A stretch of DNA of 64,000 nt from Legionella massiliensis (GCF_000756815.1 NZ_CCVW01000001.1:496001-560000), one strand, 5' to 3'; numbered from the stretch's first letter, positions 1-9,364 are shown. The notes: generated by a model from the letters alone, not told the origin. Translations and numbers: made by a program.

Positions 1-354
1 GTCTTTATCGCGCTTTACTGGGTATTGTTGGAAAGTGTTGAACTGAGACAAGCCCCTTTCATTTTCTGGATAAAGGACTTAGCAGTTGCTGATCCTTTCC
101 ATGTTCTGCCAGTCATTATGGGCGCTACTATGCTGATTCAGCAAAGATTAAACCCAGCACCTCCAGATCCGATGCAGGCTAAAATAATGATGTTTTTACC
201 CATCCTGTTTACTGGTCTGTTCTGGAATTTCCCCGCAGGTCTGGTTCTTTACTGGATAGTGAACAATACACTGTCAATTCTGCAGCAATGGTATATCACC
301 AGAAAATACAGTGAAGATGACAAATCTAATAAAGCTCTTGCTTCAGCTAAATAA
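1..354 (+). CDS. yidC: Membrane protein insertase YidC, C-terminal part (5' end outside window)
   Basis: The reading frame is open from the first base, so this is the 3' end of a longer gene. The visible 117 residues hold the last transmembrane helices of the YidC/Oxa1/Alb3 insertase, which places proteins in the inner membrane with or after SecYEG. Recognisable stretches are [17 protein letters not shown], the [17 protein letters not shown] segment and the final [20 protein letters not shown] helix, followed by a short charged tail. The next gene, mnmE, starts directly after the stop codon, so the two are probably co-transcribed. yidC-mnmE normally lies beside rpmH-rnpA and dnaA, which suggests oriC is just off the left edge. 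Confidence 0.96.
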   Translation, partial: VFIALYWVLLESVELRQAPFIFWIKDLAVADPFHVLPVIMGATMLIQQRLNPAPPDPMQAKIMMFLPILFTGLFWNFPAGLVLYWIVNNTLSILQQWYITRKYSEDDKSNKALASAK

Positions 355-1695
355 ATGCAAGAAGAAACAATAGTTGCAATTGCCACTCCACCCGGTCGCG
401 GTGGAGTGGGTATTATCCGCCTTTCAGGCCCCCTTGCTCACTCAATTGCTCTACAACTGAATGGCAATAAGGCCTTAACCCCACGCCTTGCTAATTATGG
501 TCCCTTTTACAACCGCCAGAATGAAATTATTGATAAGGGACTAATAATCTTCTTCAAAGCTCCTCATTCCTTTACTGGGGAAGATATTGTCGAATTTCAA
601 GGTCATGGGTCCCCCTTTGTCTTAGATAGTTTGCTTAAGGAATGCACAACCCTTGGAGCCAGACTCGCAAGACCTGGAGAGTTTTCTGAACGAGCCTTCC
701 TAAACGATAAAATGGATTTAACACAAGCAGAGGCTATTGCCGATCTGATTCACGCAAGCTCGGAAACAGCTGCGCGAATGGCAGTTAAATCCCTACAAGG
801 GGAATTTTCAAAAAAAATTAATGAGATCAGCGAAAAGCTAATTTATTTACGGCTATATGTTGAGGCAGCAATAGATTTTCCTGAAGAAGAAATTGACTTT
901 TTAAGTGATGGTAAGGTCGCTGGTATGCTTACGGGCATTTTGCAAGCATTGGAAGCAATCCGTTTGAATGCCTCGCAAGGTGCAATGATGCGAGAGGGTC
1001 TTTCTGTGGTTATCGCTGGCCGACCTAACGCAGGTAAATCAACTCTTATTAATTGCCTTGCTGGCCGAGATGTTGCAATTGTTACCGATGTAGCTGGAAC
1101 AACACGCGATGTCATGCGCGAACATATTTTGCTTGATGATATTCCGCTGCATGTGGTCGATACAGCCGGTTTAAGAGATAGTGACGATTTGGTTGAGAAA
1201 GAAGGAATCAAGCGTGCATGGCAGGAAGTCAGTCGTGCGGATTGTCTGTTAATCATAAGTGATATAAATAGCGCGGAAACCAATATTGAGTTGAATGAGA
1301 CAATTCGCAAAGCTCTGCCTCAATCAGTACCTATTATTCAGGTGTTTAATAAAATCGATTCCTGCAATATTGGGCCTAAGATAGAAATGAACGCCGTTTA
1401 TCTTTCCGCAAAACAGGGAATTGGTATTGATTTATTGAAAGATAAAATCAAAAAAGCAGTGGGTTATCAACCCGCAGAAGGTCAATTTTTAGCTAGAAGA
1501 CGTCATTTGCAAGCCTTAGATCTGGCGAAAGAATTACTATTAGCTGGACAAGAGCAACTGAGAGGTCAACGTGCTGGTGAGTTATTGGCAGAAGATTTAC
1601 GCCTTGCGCATCAATCCCTTTGCGAGATTACTGGTGAATTTAGTTCTGATGACTTATTAGGACGAATTTTTTCCAGTTTTTGTATAGGCAAATAA
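355..1695 (+). CDS. mnmE: tRNA-modifying GTPase MnmE (TrmE)
   Basis: MnmE works with MnmG to add the carboxymethylaminomethyl group to uridine 34 of certain tRNAs. The 446-residue length is typical. The N-terminal tetrahydrofolate-binding domain starts with [22 protein letters not shown]. The inserted G domain has a P-loop GRPNAGKS near residues 222-229, a DVAGTTRD switch region, DTAG and NKID. The C-terminus is the canonical FCIGK, whose cysteine is characteristic of the family. The ATG follows the yidC stop with no spacer, which indicates translational coupling. All key motifs are intact. Confidence 0.98.
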   Translation: MQEETIVAIATPPGRGGVGIIRLSGPLAHSIALQLNGNKALTPRLANYGPFYNRQNEIIDKGLIIFFKAPHSFTGEDIVEFQGHGSPFVLDSLLKECTTLGARLARPGEFSERAFLNDKMDLTQAEAIADLIHASSETAARMAVKSLQGEFSKKINEISEKLIYLRLYVEAAIDFPEEEIDFLSDGKVAGMLTGILQALEAIRLNASQGAMMREGLSVVIAGRPNAGKSTLINCLAGRDVAIVTDVAGTTRDVMREHILLDDIPLHVVDTAGLRDSDDLVEKEGIKRAWQEVSRADCLLIISDINSAETNIELNETIRKALPQSVPIIQVFNKIDSCNIGPKIEMNAVYLSAKQGIGIDLLKDKIKKAVGYQPAEGQFLARRRHLQALDLAKELLLAGQEQLRGQRAGELLAEDLRLAHQSLCEITGEFSSDDLLGRIFSSFCIGK

Positions 1696-1718
1696 GTAAA
1701 TATCTATCTTAAGTTAAC

Positions 1719-2049
1719 GTCAGTTATGGATAAAGGCATTTCTATCCGTTCGCGCTGAGGTCTATGCGCAAGAACAGGTCTCGAACTGAGGTATCCCCAC
1801 GAATTTGAGACTCAGAAGCGCTACTGAAAAGATGTTTATTTATTGCTTAGATTGGTCTGTTTTTCTGTCATTCCTGCGCAGGAACGACATAAGAAAGTGC
1901 ATAATGATTTAATCAATAGCTATTTCTTTGAGTTACAAATTCGTGTGGATACCTCAGGTCTCGAAGCGTCACTGCGCAAAGCTTCGAGACGGCCTAAAGG
2001 CCTCCTCAGCCCGAACGGCTTTAATGTAGTGTCCTTATCCATAACTGAC
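1719..2049. repeat. Non-coding inverted-repeat element (about 330 bp, MITE-like)
   Basis: The ends are a perfect 15-bp inverted repeat: GTCAGTTATGGATAA at 1719-1733 and TTATCCATAACTGAC at 2035-2049. The right half (1982-2019, read on the minus strand) holds a module centred on GGCCTAAAGGCC that recurs at 7980-8016 and 29060-29095. It fills most of the gap between mnmE and the next gene. A 93-codon frame crosses it but has no gene-like features. No transposase is present, so the element would have to be mobilised from elsewhere if it is mobile at all. Confidence 0.7.
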
Positions 2050-2157
2050 ATTATGTTACTTAATAAAAACAATGTGAAAAAAATAAATGCAAAATGTCTT
2101 GTACCTTGCAAAAGAGAGTGGTAATTTTGTCCGTTTCACTTTCTGGAGGGTTTAATT

Positions 2158-3807
2158 ATGGTCTCTAGGGTCAAAGAAGCACAATTTATCGATGTTGCAT
2201 TTGATAAACGCGATTTTTTTGCAACAGTAACCTCTATTGATGAGGCAAGGATGCGTGCTAATGACGAAGAGCATAATTATGACTTTGTAGGGACAAATAT
2301 AAAGCTTATTCGACAAGAATTTGAGCTCTACTACAACCTTCTCCTAGAGAATGATGTCAATCACGATATTTTCTGGTTCTACTGCTACTACTGCTGCATC
2401 ATGTTACAAAATTATCATCAAGCTTATGGGCAGAAGGAAGAAGCAAAAAAATTTTTAAAACTAAGAATACAAATAAGGAAACGTTGTATAACCGGTGAAT
2501 ACCCTAAGGATCCCAAATCTAATGATAGCTTTATTGCATATCTGGCTAAGGCAATTGCAGCAGGGTTGGTTGATTGGTTAACTACACCAACTAAAATATC
2601 AAAAATTAAGGATACAGTAGCTTTTGCTAACATAAGCCGTATTTACTGGTTTTTCTGCCGTACATCAATAACCAAATCATTCCTTTTAGCACGGGATTTG
2701 GATTTGATAGATAGAATTGGCAGTGTATTTGGTAAAAAAATCGATGTGGATGGCATTATAAATACTTTGGAAAAGCCAAATGCAGTACTTAGGGTTTTGA
2801 GCGTTGGTTTTTTTGCAGCCCGCTTTATTATCAATGGAGGTACAATTCTTAAGCATGTCTTATTTCCAAGCAAACAAGAACAAGCCTTGCACTGGTATAC
2901 ACGTTTAGCCAACGACTTTTATGATCTTCACCCTGAGATGCTCAATGATATCGTTTGGGGCACGGTTAACTTTCTCACTAACTATAACGAGCTAGTTCAT
3001 ATTGCAGGACCAACTGCGGGTTGGATTGTAGCAGGATTCTTGTTTTTTGATTTCTGTCTTATCCTTTGGAAACGTCATCTAGCTAAGCGTGAATATGAGG
3101 TAAAACGAACACAACTTTGCTCCGATCTTCAGTATTATCAGGATTTAGCAGAGCGAATACCTAATACCGAAGGCTTGGGAGCCGAAGAATTAAACGATCT
3201 TCTTGATGAAAAAACGATGCTTGCAGAGCATTGTCGTTTGTTGAACGAACAAATTAAACGTCTTGATATTCAGTGGCAGGCAAAAAGTGCGACTTATTGG
3301 TTTAATGCTAGCGCGGCGCTTTTATTGATGGCTGGTTTTTCTGCCTCAATGATTTTCTCACCGCCAATTATGGTACTTGCTTGTTACATGCTCTGTACTT
3401 TTGCTGTAGCTATGTATCTCTCAGATGGTGCTTACAATAAATATAAAGAGAAAAGCTTGCTTCTTGATAACGCAGGTTTTGAAAACCTAAATTACGATAA
3501 GTATTTGGCTGAATACAAACAAGCACGCAATGATTTTTATCTTACCATGGCAAAAAATGTGGTTATGCCAGCCTTGTTAATTACGATGATTGCCGTTTGC
3601 TGGCAAGCTGCTGTGGCTGTTGCCCTTCTTTATATAGGGTATCAATTATTAAGTTCTGCCAGTAAGCATGCTGCGGATAATAAAAATCCAGAGGATATTG
3701 CGATAGAGTTAGAGCTTCTGAGTGAGGAAAAACCTCTGAAAAAAGAAATGGTACAGATGGAAGATAGCACTGAATATGAGCCAGGGTCTTGTGTTCCTTG
3801 TTTTTAG
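2158..3807 (+). CDS. Multi-pass membrane protein of unknown function, possible Dot/Icm effector
   Basis: This 549-residue protein belongs to no family I recognise. The start is well supported by a TGGAGGG ribosome-binding site seven or so bases ahead of the ATG. The first 200 residues are mostly soluble and helical, rich in Tyr/Phe/Cys around 71-90. Hydrophobic segments lie near 286-304, 382-400, 403-421 and 468-498, with a probable coiled coil at about 308-375. The tail from 515 on is rich in glutamate (LELLSEEKPLKKE) and ends GSCVPCF. A glutamate-rich stretch near the C-terminus is common in Dot/Icm substrates, and the position next to legP fits, but both points are inference. It is flanked by repeats on both sides. 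Confidence 0.85.
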   Translation: MVSRVKEAQFIDVAFDKRDFFATVTSIDEARMRANDEEHNYDFVGTNIKLIRQEFELYYNLLLENDVNHDIFWFYCYYCCIMLQNYHQAYGQKEEAKKFLKLRIQIRKRCITGEYPKDPKSNDSFIAYLAKAIAAGLVDWLTTPTKISKIKDTVAFANISRIYWFFCRTSITKSFLLARDLDLIDRIGSVFGKKIDVDGIINTLEKPNAVLRVLSVGFFAARFIINGGTILKHVLFPSKQEQALHWYTRLANDFYDLHPEMLNDIVWGTVNFLTNYNELVHIAGPTAGWIVAGFLFFDFCLILWKRHLAKREYEVKRTQLCSDLQYYQDLAERIPNTEGLGAEELNDLLDEKTMLAEHCRLLNEQIKRLDIQWQAKSATYWFNASAALLLMAGFSASMIFSPPIMVLACYMLCTFAVAMYLSDGAYNKYKEKSLLLDNAGFENLNYDKYLAEYKQARNDFYLTMAKNVVMPALLITMIAVCWQAAVAVALLYIGYQLLSSASKHAADNKNPEDIAIELELLSEEKPLKKEMVQMEDSTEYEPGSCVPCF

Positions 3808-3842
3808 TCGCATCACCTGGCAGGTATTGTTGCCTTAATGCT

Positions 3843-3908
3843 GCGAAGCGAAATCCGGGATCCATCAGTCATGACCACCCGGATTTCGCTGTGCTGCATC
3901 CAGGCTAC
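3843..3908. repeat. Palindromic REP-like sequence / possible bidirectional terminator
   Basis: A 12-bp perfect inverted repeat (GCGAAATCCGGG at 3848-3859, CCCGGATTTCGC at 3878-3889) is followed by CTGCATCCAGGCTAC. A near-identical right half, ACCCGGATTTCGCTTCGCTG and the following CCAGGCTAC, occurs at 48819-48850. It lies between two convergent genes, where a hairpin could stop transcription from both sides. Confidence 0.6.
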
Positions 3909-3944
3909 ATTTAATCTGTACAACTAACGCTAATGACCTTAGGA

Positions 3945-4748
3945 CTATTCCAGAGGATACATAGCATTGATCGCAGCAATGTCTTTCTCACTTAACTGTT
4001 CTCTCTGCCCTATTACCGCACCATCAGTCAGCGGAATGATGGTTTTTTTACCATTTTTTGAAAAGGCAAAGGCACTATAATGCATGATTGATTGATAATC
4101 ATAATCGCCATAATCTTTACCATCAGATAATTTCTGATCAAAATTATGTTTATTACTCTCATCAATATTTTCCCAAGCAATGCGAACAAAACTCTCTCGA
4201 TCACCACGAGATTGCTCATGCCATAATCCCAGAGCATGGCCAATTTCATGAACGGTATTCATGGTATTACATCGTTTTGCCAGATTAATCACTTGGCGTC
4301 CACCCAGCCTGCCAACATAAGATGAGCAGGTTCTGCCTTGGGCGGGAACAAAGACAATATAGTCTTCATAGAGAAGACGGTTTTTTGAGTTAAGTTCTAT
4401 AAATTTTACATTAGAAGAATTTTGCCATTGAAGAAGGGCTTGAAAAACAGCTAGTTTGTTCTGCCAGGGCAGGTCCTCTGATATTTCAAAGGGAATTTGA
4501 CCATTTTCCCAACGACTTCCTCCCAGCTTTAAGCGAAATACTGCGTTACGATTACCAAGTTCTTGAACTTTTGCCAGCAGAATATCCCCTTCTACAACAG
4601 CAAAGCCATTAATTACTTCGTAAATGATAGAGCGATTATTAAAAAGGGGATCGGTGATCTGAACTTGACCAAGAGGCTTTGCTAAACAGTAGGAAGAAAG
4701 TAGCAAAGAACAGGAAAAAAGTAACTTCTTTAGGGGGCTATATGGCAC
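3945..4748 (-). CDS. legP: Secreted astacin-type zinc metalloprotease, LegP-like
   Basis: The zinc site HEIGHALGLWHE (HExxHxxGxxHE, ligands about H167, H171, H177) and the Met-turn SIMHY at about 220-224 define an astacin (M12A) peptidase. These are rare in bacteria; LegP of L. pneumophila is a Dot/Icm substrate of this type. I chose the GTG at 4748 (267 residues) because AAGGA lies eight bases upstream and the protein then begins with a short basic stretch and the hydrophobic signal LLFSCSLLLSSYCLA. A longer TTG start at 4781 is possible. It lies 71 bp downstream of rsmI on the same strand. Four cysteines in the mature part could form disulfides. The catalytic residues are intact; the substrate is unknown. 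Confidence 0.9.
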   Translation of the reverse strand: MPYSPLKKLLFSCSLLLSSYCLAKPLGQVQITDPLFNNRSIIYEVINGFAVVEGDILLAKVQELGNRNAVFRLKLGGSRWENGQIPFEISEDLPWQNKLAVFQALLQWQNSSNVKFIELNSKNRLLYEDYIVFVPAQGRTCSSYVGRLGGRQVINLAKRCNTMNTVHEIGHALGLWHEQSRGDRESFVRIAWENIDESNKHNFDQKLSDGKDYGDYDYQSIMHYSAFAFSKNGKKTIIPLTDGAVIGQREQLSEKDIAAINAMYPLE

Positions 4749-4819
4749 GATTAATATCCTTATTAAAGCGACCAGAACCAATTCTATACTGATTTTTTTT
4801 AAAGAATCTACATTTTGTT

Positions 4820-5686
4820 TTATCTTTTTTCTTTTTGTTCGTTTAACAGCAAGGCTAATTTGTAAAGTTCATTCTTGTTCTTTTGGGTTAATAGGCTTGC
4901 GATTTTTACTGCTTGTTTTAAGGGTAATTCATTCAGTAAAAGAGTTAAGACCTCTTTTTCATTCTGATTTGACTGTTCTTGAATGGGCCTGGCTGGCAGG
5001 ATGAAAACAAATTCCCCTTTAGTGTGAGCTGCATCAGCAAAAAACCAATCTTTAATCGCCTGCACAGAGCCGCTAATAAAACGCTCAAAGGCTTTGGTTA
5101 ATTCCTTAGCGACTACCATTTCATAGTCTTGACCATAAATCTCAATAAGATCATCAAGACAGTCAATGAGTCGATGAGTTGATTCGTAAAAAACGATGGT
5201 ATGTTCACTATGACGTAAGGATTCTAGTTTAGCACGACGGGCAGTTTGTTTAGCCGGTAAAAAGCCTATGAAAGTAAAGCTGTCACAGGCGACGCCAGCA
5301 GCCGATAATGCAGTTATTAATGCGCAAGCCCCTGGGATGGGAACTATGTTAATTTGCTTTTCGCGTGCTTGGCGAACGAGTGGAAAGCCAGGATCACTGA
5401 TTAAGGGTGTGCCTGCATCACTTATTAAGGCAAAAGATTGCCCTTCTTCCATTGCTTGGATAATTTGCGCACTTTTCTGGGCTTCATTGTGTGCATGTAA
5501 AGAATGCAAGGTTTTATGGATACCGAGGAGGTTAAGCAATTGTGCCGAGTGTCGTGTGTCTTCAGCTAAGATGGCATCGACAGATTTTAAAGTTTCAAGT
5601 GCCCTTAGACTGATATCATCGCGGTTACCTATTGGCGTGGCTACGATATAAAGAGTACCTGTAGTTCTTGCTGAATTTTTTACCAT
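4820..5686 (-). CDS. rsmI: 16S rRNA (cytidine-1402-2'-O)-methyltransferase RsmI
   Basis: RsmI methylates the ribose of C1402 in the ribosomal decoding centre, using S-adenosylmethionine. The 288-residue protein is of usual length and shows the tetrapyrrole-methylase-like N-terminus GTLYIVATPIGNRDDISLRA, then AEDTRHS, the SDAGTPLISDPG loop and PIPGACA. It is divergent from lpoA with only 40 bp between, the same arrangement as E. coli yraL/yraM. Transcription may continue into legP. Confidence 0.97.
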   Translation of the reverse strand: MVKNSARTTGTLYIVATPIGNRDDISLRALETLKSVDAILAEDTRHSAQLLNLLGIHKTLHSLHAHNEAQKSAQIIQAMEEGQSFALISDAGTPLISDPGFPLVRQAREKQINIVPIPGACALITALSAAGVACDSFTFIGFLPAKQTARRAKLESLRHSEHTIVFYESTHRLIDCLDDLIEIYGQDYEMVVAKELTKAFERFISGSVQAIKDWFFADAAHTKGEFVFILPARPIQEQSNQNEKEVLTLLLNELPLKQAVKIASLLTQKNKNELYKLALLLNEQKEKR

Positions 5687-5726
5687 AGTTTATCCTATTG
5701 CGTTCCTGCGTTTTGGACCTACCTTC

Positions 5727-7532
5727 ATGCTAGCAAATTCTCCAGTTTTAAAAGTTGTATCCATAATTGTTTCTGCTTTTTTACTTTCTCAGTGTGCAAA
5801 AGTGATCGAACCTCAGCTTCAACCTATTGTAAATAAAGAGCAATCAAAGGCAGAAGCCGTACCTTTTACCATGCCTGCAACAACCTATCTTGCACTGGCA
5901 AGGAATCAGGCAGATGAAGAAAAGTCAAACCTGCTAATAATGGCTGCTGGGCGTTTTATCTACGATGGCCAGTGGCGTGATGGTATACGCACCTTAGCGC
6001 AAACAACTAATTTATCGCCAGAACAAGCTAGCGCGAAAACTATCCTACTTGCTAAGACAGATATTATCCGGGACCAGCCAAAGGCAGCAATTTCGCGCTT
6101 GGCTGGGGTGCATGAAATTAGCAGTTTGTCTCCATTTTATCAAGTTCAATACCATGAAACGCTGGCTTTGGCCTACGAATCTGTAGGTAATCCTGCAGAA
6201 TCTGTTGTTGAGAGGATCAAGTTGGAGCGTCTAATTCCTGATGAGGCTGGTCAAACGAATAACCGTCGAATCTTGTGGTTAACTCTTACCAAATTGCCGG
6301 TTGAAGAATTGAATACCCTTGCAGTTGAAGCGCCTGAAAGCTCAGAATTACAAGGTTGGATGAAATTAGCACTAGTTGCCAGAGAGAAAAATGCTAATGT
6401 GCAAGAAACCTATGCCCAGGTTGAGCAATGGCAAAGTACTTATTCAGAGCACCCCGCTAATAAATTATTACCATCGCCTCTGGCATCCGTGAAACCCTAT
6501 TTGCATGCTAATCCTAAACAGGTTGCCTTATTGCTACCCCTTAGCGGCCCCTTAGCCGGACCTGGTGGTGCCATTCGTGATGGTTTTATGGCTGCATCAG
6601 CAAATACTGCAACAAAGGTTCGACTCTACGATACAGCTGCAACAAATGTTTCCGAGCTCTATCAGCAAGCAATCAGTGAAGGCGCTGATTATGTGGTTGG
6701 ACCACTAACTAAAAATGATGTCGCTACTGTAGCAGCAGCCGAGCATCCAGTCCCTACTCTTTTGCTTAACGATGTGGATACTAGTGGAAATCCCAATGCT
6801 TATCATTTTGGCCTATCACCGACGAATGAAGCACGCCAGGTTGCAGCAAGAGCTGGTAAAAAAGGTTACAAGCGGGCCTTGGTTATAGCACCTGCCGGTA
6901 CTTGGGGAGATGAAATTGTAGCTGCCTTTACAGCGCAATGGCGAAATAATGGTGGCACTATTGTTGATAAACTTGCCTATGGCAACAGCGAGGATTTGAA
7001 TGTTGCAGTAAGGAACTTGCTCCATGTTTCAGAAAGTCAGGCCAGAGAAAAACAAGTTAAACAGTTGCTAGGCCGGAATATTCAAACAATCCAACGCAGA
7101 CGACAAGATTTCGATATGATCTTTTTGCTTGCCTATCCAACAAAAGCACGACAAATCATGCCTTTGCTTAGATATTATTTCGCGGGCAATGTTCCTGTCT
7201 ATGCAACATCTACTGTGTATGGCGGTAGCCTAAACATCATGAAGGACAAAGACTTAGATGGCATTATTTTTAGCGATATGCCCTGGGTATTTAACCATCA
7301 GGCGGGGAATAAAAATTGGCCGGAACAGTTAAATAGTTATAATCGCTTATATGCCTTGGGTATGGATAGTTATACCTTATCGACTCAGCTCAATCAGTTA
7401 TTACTCTTCCCTGCTATGGGTATGGATGATAAGAGTGGAGTTCTTTATTTAAATCGTGCGCAGCAGATTGCAAGAATTCCTGCCTGGGGGCAATTTAGAG
7501 GCGGTGTAGCAGTAGCTACAAGCATCTCTTGA
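5727..7532 (+). CDS. lpoA: Penicillin-binding protein activator LpoA (outer-membrane lipoprotein)
   Basis: LpoA is an outer-membrane lipoprotein that reaches through the periplasm and stimulates the peptidoglycan synthase PBP1A. The 601-residue product starts with a hydrophobic leader ending in a lipobox, LLSQC, so the mature protein would begin at the cysteine near residue 23. The N-terminal third is a TPR-like helical region. From about residue 260 (PKQVALLLPLSGPLAGPG) it has the periplasmic-binding-protein-like LppC domain. It heads the lpoA-yraN-diaA-dolP block found in many gammaproteobacteria. Confidence 0.95.
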   Translation: MLANSPVLKVVSIIVSAFLLSQCAKVIEPQLQPIVNKEQSKAEAVPFTMPATTYLALARNQADEEKSNLLIMAAGRFIYDGQWRDGIRTLAQTTNLSPEQASAKTILLAKTDIIRDQPKAAISRLAGVHEISSLSPFYQVQYHETLALAYESVGNPAESVVERIKLERLIPDEAGQTNNRRILWLTLTKLPVEELNTLAVEAPESSELQGWMKLALVAREKNANVQETYAQVEQWQSTYSEHPANKLLPSPLASVKPYLHANPKQVALLLPLSGPLAGPGGAIRDGFMAASANTATKVRLYDTAATNVSELYQQAISEGADYVVGPLTKNDVATVAAAEHPVPTLLLNDVDTSGNPNAYHFGLSPTNEARQVAARAGKKGYKRALVIAPAGTWGDEIVAAFTAQWRNNGGTIVDKLAYGNSEDLNVAVRNLLHVSESQAREKQVKQLLGRNIQTIQRRRQDFDMIFLLAYPTKARQIMPLLRYYFAGNVPVYATSTVYGGSLNIMKDKDLDGIIFSDMPWVFNHQAGNKNWPEQLNSYNRLYALGMDSYTLSTQLNQLLLFPAMGMDDKSGVLYLNRAQQIARIPAWGQFRGGVAVATSIS

Positions 7533-7561
7533 TCTCTTAAGACATATTGAAAGGGAAACCG

Positions 7562-7918
7562 ATGTCCTTAAAAATAGGATTTGCAGCAGAGCAGCAAGCG
7601 CGCAATTATCTTGTTGCTCAGGGTTTGCAATGGATTGAGTCTAACTATCGATGTCGATGGGGCGAGATAGATTTAATTATGCGAGAGAACAACTATCTCG
7701 TATTCGTGGAAGTAAGGGCCCGTGCATCAAATTCTTTTGGTGGGGCATTGGCAAGTGTTAGCTATTCAAAGCAACAAAAACTGATAAAGGCGGCAACAAC
7801 CTATATGTTGCTCAAAAACATTTTAGATAAACAACCTGTCCGTTTTGATGTTTTGGGTTTTGAAGGACCAGAATCTCAGATTCAATGGATTAAAAACGCC
7901 TTTGATTTGAGTTTTTGA
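7562..7918 (+). CDS. yraN: UPF0102 family protein YraN (endonuclease-like fold)
   Basis: This small protein (118 residues from the ATG chosen here) has the UPF0102 pattern: G-AE-A--YL near the start, then RCRWGEIDLIM and LVFVEVRAR, the E/D-ExK layout of a PD-(D/E)xK nuclease-like fold. The exact function is not established. I chose the ATG rather than the TTG 15 bases upstream because GAAAGGG lies just ahead of it. Its place between lpoA and diaA matches E. coli. The C-terminal QWIKNAFDLSF is also typical. Confidence 0.94.
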   Translation: MSLKIGFAAEQQARNYLVAQGLQWIESNYRCRWGEIDLIMRENNYLVFVEVRARASNSFGGALASVSYSKQQKLIKAATTYMLLKNILDKQPVRFDVLGFEGPESQIQWIKNAFDLSF

Positions 7919-7961
7919 TCAGGTTTCTATGTTTAGATTTATTTGAGTGAAAGGTGGGACT

Positions 7962-8163
7962 CACTGCCATTAAGTTGAACCGTTCGGGCTGAAGAGGCCT
8001 TTAGGCCGTCTCGAAGCCTTTAACAGTGACGCTTCGAGACGTGAGCTAGGGCTCAAAGAACGGTGTCTAAAGGATAGATGAGGAGCTTCTGATTCGAAGT
8101 TTTTCCCGATATTTGCCCAAAGGGGCTGAGTTACTCTGCGCGAACGGTTCAAATTAATGGCAG
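7962..8163. repeat. Non-coding inverted-repeat element (about 200 bp, MITE-like)
   Basis: The ends are inverted repeats: CTGCCATTAAGTTGAACC beginning at 7964 pairs with GGTTCAAATTAATGGCAG ending at 8163. The pairing extends to 23 bp with one mismatch. The left end CACTGCCATTAAGTT is shared with the element at 49002-49136. The interior carries the GGCCTTTAGGCC module also found at 1982-2019 and 29060-29095. It separates yraN from diaA, which are usually close together, so it probably inserted into this operon. Confidence 0.75.
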
Positions 8164-8197
8164 AGAGGTTGGAGCTGATAACTTACTAAGGGTTTAT

Positions 8198-8797
8198 ATG
8201 ACACAGATGGAAGACAGAGTTAGGCAGCTATTTGGTGTCAGTATTGAAGAAAAAATAGCTGTGGCAGATTCATTATCAGCACTGATAGCGAAGGCAGGTT
8301 TACGATTAGTTAATTGCTTGCTGAATGATGGCAAAATATTATTGTGTGGTAATGGTGGTTCCGCTGCGAATTGTTTGCATTTTTCAACGGCAATGATTAA
8401 CCACTTTGAGGTTGAACGTCCTGCTCTGCCAGTGATTGCACTAACAACGGATACAGCTTCATTGACTTCTGTTGCTAATGACAGCCACTACGATCAGGTT
8501 TTTGCTCGTCAAATTCAGGCTTTGGGTCATGAAGGTGATGTTCTGCTTGTAGTTTCAACTTCAGGTAATGCAGACAGTATTTTACAAGCGGTCAACGCCG
8601 CAAATGATCGGGGAATGGATACTATCGCTCTAAGTGGGCGGGATGGTGGTGTTCTGGCTAATCATCTAGGACCAGAAGATATTGAGTTGCGTGTACAAGG
8701 TGATAATGCTGCTCGCATACGTGAAACGCATTTGTTCATTTTACATTGTTTTTGTGATTTGATTGATCAATCTTTATTTGGCCAAATGTTGGGGTAG
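8198..8797 (+). CDS. diaA: DnaA initiator-associating protein DiaA / SIS-domain (GmhA-like) protein
   Basis: The 199-residue product is a single sugar-isomerase (SIS) domain. The phosphosugar-binding loop CGNGGSAANCLHFSTA and the later VVSTSGNADSIL are clear. The sequence resembles both phosphoheptose isomerase GmhA and DiaA, the tetramer that helps DnaA assemble at oriC. The neighbours (lpoA, yraN, dolP) favour DiaA. The ATG has AAGGG upstream. A GmhA role in heptose synthesis cannot be excluded from sequence alone. Confidence 0.88.
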   Translation: MTQMEDRVRQLFGVSIEEKIAVADSLSALIAKAGLRLVNCLLNDGKILLCGNGGSAANCLHFSTAMINHFEVERPALPVIALTTDTASLTSVANDSHYDQVFARQIQALGHEGDVLLVVSTSGNADSILQAVNAANDRGMDTIALSGRDGGVLANHLGPEDIELRVQGDNAARIRETHLFILHCFCDLIDQSLFGQMLG

Positions 8798-8800
8798 TTT

Positions 8801-9364
8801 ATGAAAACACGTTCAATCATTTTTTTATTAGTTAGTTGTTTACTTAGTGGCTGTGTTGCTGCTGTAGTTGCTGGTGCAGCAGCTGGAATGGTTGGTTACG
8901 ACAGACGAAGCGTGACCACTATTGAAAGCGACACAAGGATCTTTCATAAAGTGCATACAGCAATAGTAAAAGATCCTCGCTTTCGTGATTCCCGTATCAT
9001 CGTTAGTAGTTTTAACCGTGTTGTGTTATTGGTAGGCCAAACTCCGGCTGCATCTTTGCGTGTGTTGGCTGAGAAAATTGCCCAAAGCACTCCAAACGTG
9101 ACTCGTGTTTATGATGAGATTAGCGTTGATTATCCCTTGCCAATTTCACAGCGCACTAAAGACGCCTGGATCACAAGCCAAGCACGTAGCATGATGCTGA
9201 CACAAAAAGGTTTGGAATCTGGCTCAATTCGGATAGTGACAGAAAAAGGTGTGGTCTACTTAATGGGAATTGTTACTCATGAACAAGCAGATCTTGCCGT
9301 ACACGTCGCCAGACAAGTGAAAGGCGTCAGAAAAGTTGTCAAAGTTTTCCAATATATTGTCTAA
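8801..9364 (+). CDS. dolP: BON-domain outer-membrane lipoprotein DolP (YraP)
   Basis: DolP is a lipoprotein with two BON domains that supports outer-membrane integrity and binds anionic phospholipid. The 187-residue product has a signal peptide with the lipobox LLSGC, a short Ala/Gly-rich linker, and two BON repeats at roughly 45-115 and 125-187, each ending in a V-R/K-VV/Y-D-like strand (VTRVYDEISV; VRKVVKVFQYIV). It starts three bases after the diaA stop, so the two are almost certainly co-translated. Confidence 0.93.
   Translation: MKTRSIIFLLVSCLLSGCVAAVVAGAAAGMVGYDRRSVTTIESDTRIFHKVHTAIVKDPRFRDSRIIVSSFNRVVLLVGQTPAASLRVLAEKIAQSTPNVTRVYDEISVDYPLPISQRTKDAWITSQARSMMLTQKGLESGSIRIVTEKGVVYLMGIVTHEQADLAVHVARQVKGVRKVVKVFQYIV

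Noticed and set aside
1843-2124. 93-codon plus-strand open frame
   Set aside because: It runs through the inverted-repeat element and its translated GGCCTNNAGGCC module; the same peptide appears by chance in other repeat copies.
3780-3807. CaaX prenylation box at the end of the 549-residue protein
   Set aside because: The sequence ends CVPCF, so the first cysteine is at -5 and the other at -2; neither fits the CaaX position.
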